The notes beneath the pieces were generated by a model. The model was not told the DNA's origin, ran no database searches, and worked only from the letters and a program-made list of their open reading frames with translations. Both the position numbers and the translations under genes were made by a program. This document shows, in pieces, positions 17,784-24,087 of a stretch of DNA of 64,000 nt (positions within the stretch are counted from its first letter, which is position 1; each line of letters begins with the position of its first letter). Source of the stretch: an uncultured Hydrogenophaga sp. (GTDB lineage Bacteria > Pseudomonadota > Gammaproteobacteria > Burkholderiales > Burkholderiaceae_C); contig NZ_OY288133.1 of NCBI RefSeq assembly GCF_958439165.1, positions 26,069 to 90,068 on the forward strand, given 5' to 3'.

Positions 17784-18560
17784 TCAGGGCATGACCGAGC
17801 CGCCGTTGGGGCCTAGCACCTGACCGGTGTAGAAGCGCGAGAGGTCGCTGGCCAGGAACAGCACCGTGTCGGCCACCTCGGCGGGGTCGGCCAGCCGGTG
17901 CTGGGGAATGTCGAGCTCCTTCTCCAGCCACTCGGCGCTCATGTGCTCGACCGAGACCATGGCGGTGGCCACCGGACCCGGTGCCACCGCATTGACGCGC
18001 AGCTGCGGCGCGAACTCGCGCGCCAGTGCCTTGGTCAGGCCGATCACGCCCGCCTTGGCGGCACAGTAGGCGGCATACCGGCCGCGCCCGAGCAGCCCCA
18101 GATCGGACGCGATGTTGACGATGCTGGCCCGCCCTGGATCGTCCGGACGCTCCAGCAGGATGGGCATGAGTGCCTGACTGACCAGAAAGACGCCCTTGAG
18201 ATCGACGGTGAGCACACGGTCCCAGTCGGCCTCGGTGGTGTCCATGAACGGCTTGTCCTGCAGGATGCCGGCGTTGTTGACCAGGATGTCCAGCGCACCG
18301 ATCTGCGACGCCATGCGCTGCACCTCGGCAGCGCTGCCCACGTCGGCCTCCACCGCCCGGGCCTGGCCGCCGGCGGCCACGATCTCGTCGATCAGGCTCC
18401 GGGCCTGCTCGGTCTGCCCGAGGTGGTTGACCCACACCAGGGCACCGGCCTGAGCCAGCCGCAGCGCGGTGGCCCGGCCGATGCCGGTGGCCGCACCGGT
18501 GACCAGTGCCCGCCGCCCGGCCAGCGAGACCGCCACACCGCCGGCGTGGACGCCCGTCAT
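17784..18560 (-). CDS. short-chain dehydrogenase/reductase (SDR) 2
   Basis: A 258-residue classical SDR. The cofactor motif TGAATGIG starts at residue 21, NNAG at 96-99, and the catalytic Ser152, Tyr165 and Lys169 (YCAAK) are intact, followed by the PGPVATAM loop. It should oxidise a secondary alcohol or reduce a ketone with NAD(P). The start ATG overlaps the stop of the other SDR (ATGA). Two SDRs behind a membrane hydroxylase-like protein suggest sequential oxidation of a hydroxylated carbon skeleton. Confidence 0.9.
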   Translation of the reverse strand: MTGVHAGGVAVSLAGRRALVTGAATGIGRATALRLAQAGALVWVNHLGQTEQARSLIDEIVAAGGQARAVEADVGSAAEVQRMASQIGALDILVNNAGILQDKPFMDTTEADWDRVLTVDLKGVFLVSQALMPILLERPDDPGRASIVNIASDLGLLGRGRYAAYCAAKAGVIGLTKALAREFAPQLRVNAVAPGPVATAMVSVEHMSAEWLEKELDIPQHRLADPAEVADTVLFLASDLSRFYTGQVLGPNGGSVMP

Positions 18561-19360
18561 GCCATCACCTCACCGTGGCTGGCGCTCAGGCACTGGCCGG
18601 TCAGCGCCCGCGAGGCCGGGCTGGCCAGGAACAGGAACACGCCGGCGAGGTCGGCCGGCTCCAGCATCTGCGGAACGGCCTGCCGGGCCAGGATCTCGCG
18701 CTCCACCTCGGCTTCGCTGCAGCCCCGTTCGCGGGCCATGGCGGTCAGCGACCTGAGGGCGGCCGCGGTGCGCACCCAGCCCGGGCAGACCGCATTGACG
18801 CGAATGCCGCGCGGCCCGAGCTCGAAGGCCAGCGAGCGGGTCAGGCCGACCACCGCATGCTTGCTGGCACTGTAGGCCGAGAAGCCGCCCACGCCGATCC
18901 GTCCCCAGATGGACGACTGGTTGATGACGCTGGCGCCCTGGCCCATGAACGGCAGCAATGCCCGGGTCAGGCGCAGCATGGTGGTGACGTTGTTGTCGAG
19001 CAGCCAGGCCCAGCGGGCGTTGGCCTGCGGGTCGGTGTCGTCCACCGGCGTGGGGTATTCGGTGCCGGCGTTGTTGACCAGCACGTCCACACCGCCCCAC
19101 TGCTGGGCCAGACCATCGGCCAGGCCGGCCACGGCGGCATCGTCCGACAGGTCGACCGCGGCGGTGGCAATGGTCGCCCGGGCCGGATGAACATCGGCCA
19201 GCCGCTGGTGCAGGGCCTGCAGCGCGGCGGCTTCACGGTCGACCAGCAGCAGCCGGGCGCCCTGCTCCGCAAACGCATCGGCCAGCGCCTGACCGATGCC
19301 GCCAGCCGCGCCGGTGAGCACCACGCGCAGGCCGGCTTCAGGGACCGGAAGCGGGTTCAT
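18557..19360 (-). CDS. short-chain dehydrogenase/reductase (SDR) 1
   Basis: A 267-residue classical SDR. TGAAGGIG begins at residue 16, NNAG at 95-98, and the catalytic Ser (SSIWG, about 149), Tyr162 and Lys166 (YSASK) are present. The PGWVRTAAAL loop follows. It differs clearly from its neighbour SDR 2, so the pair is not a recent duplication and the two probably act on different substrates. Four-base ATGA overlaps join it to the desaturase-like gene before it and SDR 2 after it. Confidence 0.9.
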   Translation of the reverse strand: MNPLPVPEAGLRVVLTGAAGGIGQALADAFAEQGARLLLVDREAAALQALHQRLADVHPARATIATAAVDLSDDAAVAGLADGLAQQWGGVDVLVNNAGTEYPTPVDDTDPQANARWAWLLDNNVTTMLRLTRALLPFMGQGASVINQSSIWGRIGVGGFSAYSASKHAVVGLTRSLAFELGPRGIRVNAVCPGWVRTAAALRSLTAMARERGCSEAEVEREILARQAVPQMLEPADLAGVFLFLASPASRALTGQCLSASHGEVMA

Positions 19361-20367
19361 ACCGCGGTCAGGAACGACACGCCCACCGCGCCGATGAAGC
19401 CGTCGGCCCGGTTCGGCGAGCCGGGTGGCAGCACCTCGCCGTAGTCCTTGGACAGCACCCGGGTCACCCGGTGGCGGTGGTAGGCCCGCAGCAGCTCGCC
19501 CACGGTGATGACCTGCGCGCAGCCCTGCGGGTACAGCTGCCGGTGCAGCGCCGGCAGCTGGTACCAGGGCGCCACCGGCCGCTCGTGGTGCGCGTTGTGG
19601 AAGCCGAAGTTCAGCCACAGCAGGTTGAGCCAGCGCGCATCGATGGCCACCACGTCGCTGAAGGTGTTGGCCTGCTCGTAGGCGCGGTCGCGCACCTTGT
19701 CGGTGGGGATCGGCCGGTCGTCCAGGATGGGATAGGCGTCGTAGGTGTGCTGGAAGCAGTCGGCAAAGCGCAGCACATGGATGAACAGCAGGTAGGCCAG
19801 CAGGTACAAAGCCACCGCCTTCAGCGACCACCAGGCCAGCAGACCCCAGCCGGTCAGCCGCACCAGGGCGGTGAGCACCACCCGAAGCCGGGCATGGCGC
19901 TTGCGGTCGTCGATGAATGGCAAGGCGATCACGCAGCCCCGCATCACGAACTCCACCGCCGGCACATGCAGCCACTCCAGCGCCAGCACCATGCCGCACA
20001 GCAGCGGCCGGGTGCGCAGGAAGGCCTGCAGGTCGAAGGTGATGACATCGGCCCGCTCCACATGGTGGCGCATGTGCTTGCGCCGCAGGTCATCGAACCG
20101 GGCGAAGCAGCTGCCGTTGATCCAGCTCATCAACGTGCCCCAGCGCTCGTTGGCCTGCGGCGTGCGGAAGATGGCCTGGTGCGCGAACTCGTGGATGAAA
20201 TACGCCGACCAGGTCAGCGTCAGAACCACCAGCAGCAGGCCGGCCAGGTTCACCGGCCAGGCCGGCTGACCCAGCAGCCAGATGCCCAGCGGCCAGCCCA
20301 GCACCGTGACGCCCATGGCCACGGTGTTGGGCAGCGCACCGTCGGCATGACGGAACATGGAAGCCAT
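19357..20367 (-). CDS. membrane fatty-acid-desaturase-fold di-iron enzyme
   Basis: A 336-residue membrane enzyme with the three histidine boxes of the desaturase/hydroxylase superfamily: HEFAH (59-63), KHMRHH (97-102) and HNAHHE (257-262). Four or more hydrophobic helices surround them. Members use a di-iron centre, oxygen and two electrons to desaturate or hydroxylate an unactivated carbon. It lies 16 bases after the guanidine ABC solute-binding gene and under the same riboswitch, so an alkylguanidine is a more likely substrate than a lipid. No dedicated reductase is encoded here, so general ferredoxin would be needed. The start could also be the ATG nine bases later. Confidence 0.88.
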   Translation of the reverse strand: MASMFRHADGALPNTVAMGVTVLGWPLGIWLLGQPAWPVNLAGLLLVVLTLTWSAYFIHEFAHQAIFRTPQANERWGTLMSWINGSCFARFDDLRRKHMRHHVERADVITFDLQAFLRTRPLLCGMVLALEWLHVPAVEFVMRGCVIALPFIDDRKRHARLRVVLTALVRLTGWGLLAWWSLKAVALYLLAYLLFIHVLRFADCFQHTYDAYPILDDRPIPTDKVRDRAYEQANTFSDVVAIDARWLNLLWLNFGFHNAHHERPVAPWYQLPALHRQLYPQGCAQVITVGELLRAYHRHRVTRVLSKDYGEVLPPGSPNRADGFIGAVGVSFLTAV

Positions 20368-20383
20368 GGTCGCCCCCCCGGGC

Positions 20384-21436
20384 TTACTTGGTCAGGGCCT
20401 TGACGAACGAGGCGTCGAAGGTGGCCTCGATGGCGGGCACTTCCTTGATCTGGCCCTTGGCCTTGAGCAGCTGGCCGATCACCTCGCCGCTGGCGTAGTA
20501 GGAGGTGGTCTCCTTGCCCTTGGCGAAGGCCTTGGGCATCTCGGCCAGCGGGATGTTGTAGACGCCGCTCATCTGCTCCTTGGCTTCCTTGGCCGAGACG
20601 CCCATGAACTTGCCGATGATCTTGGCCGCCTCGTCGGGCTTGCTCTTCATGTAGGCCATGCCGTCGAGATAGGCCTTCATGATGTTGGTGATCTCGGTCG
20701 GCTTGGCCTTGATCATCTTGTCGTCGAACACCAGCACGTCGGCGATCAGGCCCGGGGCGTCCTTGGACGAGAACACCACCTTGAACTTCTTGCCGCCGCC
20801 CTGGCTGAGGATCTGCGACAGGCTGGGCTCGTAGGTCACGCCGATGGGCAGCTGGCCCGAAGCCATGGCCGCCGGCACCGCCTCGGGCGTCATGCTCACC
20901 GGGGTGATGTCCTTCTCGGTCAGGTTCACCGTCTTCAGGGCGTACGAGAGCAGGAAGTCGCTCGGGGAGAGCGGGTTGTAGCCGATCTTCTTGCCCTTGA
21001 AGTCGGCCACCTTGCCGATGGAGCCGTCGGCCACGATGGCATCGCCGCCGTTGGAATAGTCGATCGGCATCACCACCTTCATGGCCTTGCCGGCGGCCAC
21101 CTGGCCGACCACCTGGTCGTAGGTCAGCATGCCGCCGTCCACCGCGCCCGAGGCGATGGCGGGCGGGATCAGCGCCGGGTCGGTGAAGACCTGCAGCGAC
21201 ACCTTGAGGTTGTATTTCTTGTAGAGGTCCAGCGCCTCGGCCACATAGAACGGGCCGTAGCCGATCCACACCACGGTGCCGATCTTCATGGTGGTGGGGC
21301 CGGCCGCCATGCTGGATGCGGCGCCCAGGGCCAGCGCCACACCCAGCGCCGGCTTGAGCAGCCGCGCGCGCCACGATGGCGCAGGGGAAGAAGCCGAACC
21401 GCCTGAGGAGAAGGGGAAGATGCCTGCCAGTTTCAT
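20384..21436 (-). CDS. ABC transporter solute-binding protein (NitT/TauT type)
   Basis: A 350-residue periplasmic binding protein of the NMT1/OpuAC-like class (IGTVVWIGYGPFYVAEALDLY). A long N-terminus carries a signal peptide ending ASSMAAG at about 45-50. It is first of the second riboswitch operon and is the natural partner of the permease and ATPase at 11.5-13.2 kb, which lack a binding protein of their own. In related bacteria the three transporter genes lie together. Guanidine or a guanidine derivative is the inferred ligand. Confidence 0.9.
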   Translation of the reverse strand: MKLAGIFPFSSGGSASSPAPSWRARLLKPALGVALALGAASSMAAGPTTMKIGTVVWIGYGPFYVAEALDLYKKYNLKVSLQVFTDPALIPPAIASGAVDGGMLTYDQVVGQVAAGKAMKVVMPIDYSNGGDAIVADGSIGKVADFKGKKIGYNPLSPSDFLLSYALKTVNLTEKDITPVSMTPEAVPAAMASGQLPIGVTYEPSLSQILSQGGGKKFKVVFSSKDAPGLIADVLVFDDKMIKAKPTEITNIMKAYLDGMAYMKSKPDEAAKIIGKFMGVSAKEAKEQMSGVYNIPLAEMPKAFAKGKETTSYYASGEVIGQLLKAKGQIKEVPAIEATFDASFVKALTK

Positions 21437-21467
21437 GATGAAGCTCCAGTGGTGAGGGATGGGCGCA

Positions 21468-21493
21468 GGAGAACCGATCTGATGTCGTTCTCC
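21468..21493 (-). promoter_or_regulatory. possible expression platform of riboswitch 2
   Basis: GGAGAAC at the 3' edge of the aptamer (21493-21487) is perfectly complementary to GTTCTCC 12 bases downstream (21474-21468). Pairing would remove the last conserved aptamer strand, so the two structures compete. No U-tract follows. The sequence differs completely from the platform of riboswitch 1. Confidence 0.45.
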
Positions 21494-21580
21494 CGGGCTT
21501 TTGTCCCTCCGTGGAGCCTCTGGCGAGGCCGGCCCACTCTCGGACCAGACCCTGCGTCACCGCAGACGGAACCCTAGTGG
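21486..21580 (-). promoter_or_regulatory. guanidine-I (ykkC) riboswitch 2
   Basis: The same three conserved aptamer blocks as in riboswitch 1 occur in order: CTAGGGTTCC (21577-21568), CTGGTCCGAGAG (21548-21537) and GGACAAAAGCCCGGGAGA (21506-21489). The variable stem is different and shorter. It ends 50 bases before the solute-binding-protein start and should control the whole nine-gene operon down to 13.9 kb. Confidence 0.95.
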
Positions 21581-21641
21581 ACCTACGCACTGGCTGCCGC
21601 AACCGACAGTTGCAGACCGCTTTCCATGCACATCCTCACCA

Positions 21642-21657
21642 AGCATGATGCGTGCCA
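21642..21657 (-). promoter_or_regulatory. candidate sigma-54 promoter for the second guanidine operon
   Basis: TGGCAC-N5-ATGCT on the minus strand matches the sigma-54 consensus TGGCAC-N5-TTGCW with one mismatch. Transcription would start some 50 bases before the riboswitch, much as in the other guanidine operon. Sigma-54 use would fit nitrogen-limitation control. Confidence 0.6.
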
Positions 21658-21740
21658 CCCCTTCCAGGGCCGATCCGGCCCCTCCAGCCCCGTTACAAGG
21701 CGGCCTGGGCGCCCGGTGTGCACCGAGATACTTCAGCCAC

Positions 21741-21755
21741 GCACCAATTGGACGC
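21741..21755. promoter_or_regulatory. weak NtrC-like site
   Basis: GCACCAATTGGACGC partly matches the NtrC palindrome (GCACC-N5-GGTGC; the second half has three of five bases). It lies about 85 bases upstream of the candidate -24 element, a normal enhancer distance. On its own this is thin evidence. Confidence 0.25.
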
Positions 21756-21766
21756 AGCCGGGCCTG

Positions 21767-22402
21767 TCACCACCTCAGCACCCGCGCACCCAGTGCACCG
21801 CCGAGGAGTCCGGTGAGCAGGATCCCGAGCGTGTACCAGATGGCCACGAAGGCGGCCGACGATTCCGGGCAGGCCAGCGAATACCCGGCCGCCCCGATGG
21901 CACCCGCGAGCAGGCCGCCGGCAAACCCGGCTTTCCGGAGCTGGGTGGGGGCCAGGCTGCGCAGCGTCCAGAGGATGCCGGCGAGGGTCGGCAGCGAGAT
22001 GCCCATCAGCATCCAGGGGCAGACCAGCCACGTCTGCCCGAAAACGGCCTGGGCGCGCGCGTCCTGCGGGGTCAACGCCACGAAGACCGCGCCGCCGGCG
22101 GCCATGGCGCCGATGACCAGCAAGACGACCAGCACCGGCACCCGCAGGCGGGCGATGGGGCGGGCCAGACGCGTGGTCAGGGCGGCAGCGGCGCCGGCCA
22201 GGGCCAGTGCGTAGAGCAGCTTGATCCACGGCACAGGGGTCTGGAACATGACCGGCGGCAAGGGGCCGATGATCCACAGCGCCAGCAGGCTGCTGACGAC
22301 CAGCCCCGCCAGCATGACGGGCAGCAGCCGCCGGGCCACGGCGGCGCGCGGCGCAGGCCCTGCGCCTCTGGCAAGCATTTCAATCAGCGCTTCGGTCCTC
22401 AT
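21767..22402 (-). CDS. nrsF: NrsF-type membrane regulator of SigF (DUF1109)
   Basis: A 211-residue protein with six hydrophobic helices, of the DUF1109/NrsF family that holds the ECF sigma factor SigF inactive at the membrane. Two cysteines, Cys128 (LVCPW) and Cys178 (LACPES), are 50 residues apart, the same spacing as the two functional cysteines (131 and 181) reported for Caulobacter NrsF, which senses chromate and cadmium. Its start overlaps the sigma gene stop (ATGA), the normal order sigF-nrsF. A thiol-reactive metal or metalloid signal is therefore likely. Confidence 0.9.
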   Translation of the reverse strand: MRTEALIEMLARGAGPAPRAAVARRLLPVMLAGLVVSSLLALWIIGPLPPVMFQTPVPWIKLLYALALAGAAAALTTRLARPIARLRVPVLVVLLVIGAMAAGGAVFVALTPQDARAQAVFGQTWLVCPWMLMGISLPTLAGILWTLRSLAPTQLRKAGFAGGLLAGAIGAAGYSLACPESSAAFVAIWYTLGILLTGLLGGALGARVLRW

Positions 22403-22965
22403 GACCCCGTTCCTTTGATGAGTTCTGTCAGCCGTTTCAGGCCCCGATGGACCTGAACCTTGATGGCGGACTCGGAAATCCCGGTCCTGGCGGACGCCTC
22501 CGCCACGGACAGCCCTTCGAGCTTGGTGAGCTCGATGGCCTGTCTCTGTACCGCCGGCAACACCTTGATCAATTTCTCCAGATCCCTCGATGCATGGCTT
22601 TCTTCCGTGGATGCGGCCAGGCAGGACTCGTCCACGGCCCCGTATTCGTCATGCAGGTCTTCCTGCCGCCCGCGGCGGCGCCACAGGTCGATCAGCTTGT
22701 GCCGGGCAATGGCCGTGAACCACGCACTCACCGGGAACGCGGGGTCGTAGGTGCCCCGCTGCAGATGCACGGCCAGCAAGGTTTCCTGCACCAGGTCCTC
22801 GACATCGTCCGGCAGGTTGGCCATGCGGCGCCGGTAATACCCCCGCAGCCGGCGTGCCATCAGCTCGAGCGCCCGCCGGTAAGCTCTATCGTCTCCAGCC
22901 TGGGCAAGTGTCCACAGTGGCCTGATGTCGGATTCGAAGTCGGACAGACCTGCTTCACGCTTCAT
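22399..22965 (-). CDS. sigF: ECF sigma factor, SigF type
   Basis: A 188-residue extracytoplasmic-function sigma factor. Region 2 (DVEDLVQETLLAVHLQRGTYD, about 60-80, then FPVSAWFTAIARHKLIDLWRR) and region 4 (LTKLEGLSVAEASARTGISESAIKVQVHRGLKRL) are complete. It is coupled to the NrsF-type regulator. A perfect SigF-type promoter sits immediately upstream, with its -10 CGAA abutting the ATG, so the annotated start may not be used from that promoter; no good downstream start codon is evident. It is divergent from the arsenosugar operon, which carries the same promoter motif. Confidence 0.92.
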   Translation of the reverse strand: MKREAGLSDFESDIRPLWTLAQAGDDRAYRRALELMARRLRGYYRRRMANLPDDVEDLVQETLLAVHLQRGTYDPAFPVSAWFTAIARHKLIDLWRRRGRQEDLHDEYGAVDESCLAASTEESHASRDLEKLIKVLPAVQRQAIELTKLEGLSVAEASARTGISESAIKVQVHRGLKRLTELIKGTGS

Positions 22966-22991
22966 TTCGTCGGCACTGCGGATTGGGTTAC
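22966..22991 (-). promoter_or_regulatory. SigF-type promoter, toward sigF
   Basis: GTAACC (22991-22986), a 16-base spacer and CGAA (22969-22966) on the minus strand are a perfect match to the SigF promoter described in Caulobacter. The -10 element directly touches the sigF start codon. Confidence 0.75.
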
Positions 22992-23014
22992 ATCGGATGG
23001 CGCAGTGTATGGCC

Positions 23015-23040
23015 GTAACCTTTTCCTTCGTCCAGGCGAA
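23015..23040 (+). promoter_or_regulatory. SigF-type promoter, toward arsS operon
   Basis: GTAACC (23015-23020), exactly 16 bases, then CGAA (23037-23040) on the plus strand, 39 bases before arsS. It is a second perfect copy of the motif upstream of sigF and in the opposite orientation, which makes chance unlikely. Confidence 0.85.
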
Positions 23041-23079
23041 TAGCCTGCAAGCCCCGCAACCCACCCGACGCCCGACGCC

Positions 23080-24087
23080 ATGAGACCCACGCTCCCGCTG
23101 CTCGTACAGACCGACTTCCCCGCCATCCGCCGTCGGCGGCTCGACACGCTGCAGGTGAACCTGGGCTACAAGTGCAACCAGACCTGCGTCCACTGCCATG
23201 TCAACGCCGGACCGAACCGGACGGAAATGATGGACGCGGCCCAGATCCAGCTGGTGCTCGACGTCTTGCGCGAACGGCAGCTCAGCACGCTGGACCTGAC
23301 CGGCGGGGCGCCCGAGCTGAATGTCCACTTCCGCGATCTGGTGCGCGGTGCGCGGGCGCTGGGCGTCCAGGTGATCGACCGCTGCAACCTCACCATCCTG
23401 TCCGAGCCCGGCCAGGAAGACCTGGCCGCCTTTCTGGCCGAGCAGGGTGTGGAGGTGACGGCGTCGCTGCCGTGCTACTCGCCGGCCAACGTGGACCGGC
23501 AGCGGGGCGACGGCGTGTTCGACCGCAGCATCGCGGGCCTGCAGCAGCTCAACGCGCTGGGCTACGGACAGGACCATTCCGGTCTGCGGCTGAACCTGGT
23601 CTACAACCCCCAGGGCCCGGTGCTGCCGCCGCCCCAGGGGGCGCTGGAAGCAGACTACAAGCGGGAGTTGCTGGCCCACTTCGGCATCCGCTTCAACCGC
23701 CTGTTTGCCCTGACCAACATGCCGGTGCAGCGGTTCGGCAGCACGCTGCTCAGCAAGGGCACGTTCGAGGACTACCTGCGCCTCCTCAAGGGCGCCTACC
23801 AGGCCGAGAACCTGGAGACGGTGATGTGCCGGTCGCAGGTCAGCGTGGACTGGCAGGGCTTCCTGTACGACTGCGATTTCAACCAGATGCTGGCCCTGCC
23901 CGCCTCGCTGCCCGGCCAGGCCCGGCCGCACCTGCGCGACCTGCTGAAGACCGATGGCGAGGGGCAGCCCATCCGGGTGGCCGACCACTGTTATGGCTGC
24001 ACGGCCGGCCAGGGCAGCAGCTGCGGCGGTGCGCTCGAGCCGACGGCCGAAGCCCGGGCCGATCACGCACCACTGGGAGAGCCCTGA
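23080..24087 (+). CDS. arsS: ArsS-type radical SAM arsenosugar enzyme
   Basis: A 335-residue radical SAM enzyme. The [4Fe-4S] cluster motif CNQTCVHC (Cys-x3-Cys-x2-Cys) lies near residue 32-39, followed by LDLTGGAPELN. The C-terminal domain (DUF3641-like) ends with Cys-rich HCYGCTAGQGSSCGG. ArsS enzymes transfer the 5'-deoxyadenosyl group of SAM to a methylated arsenical, an early step of arsenosugar synthesis. It heads a ten-gene overlapping operon behind a SigF-type promoter. The usual partner arsM (arsenite methyltransferase) is not in this window. Confidence 0.93.
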   Translation: MRPTLPLLVQTDFPAIRRRRLDTLQVNLGYKCNQTCVHCHVNAGPNRTEMMDAAQIQLVLDVLRERQLSTLDLTGGAPELNVHFRDLVRGARALGVQVIDRCNLTILSEPGQEDLAAFLAEQGVEVTASLPCYSPANVDRQRGDGVFDRSIAGLQQLNALGYGQDHSGLRLNLVYNPQGPVLPPPQGALEADYKRELLAHFGIRFNRLFALTNMPVQRFGSTLLSKGTFEDYLRLLKGAYQAENLETVMCRSQVSVDWQGFLYDCDFNQMLALPASLPGQARPHLRDLLKTDGEGQPIRVADHCYGCTAGQGSSCGGALEPTAEARADHAPLGEP

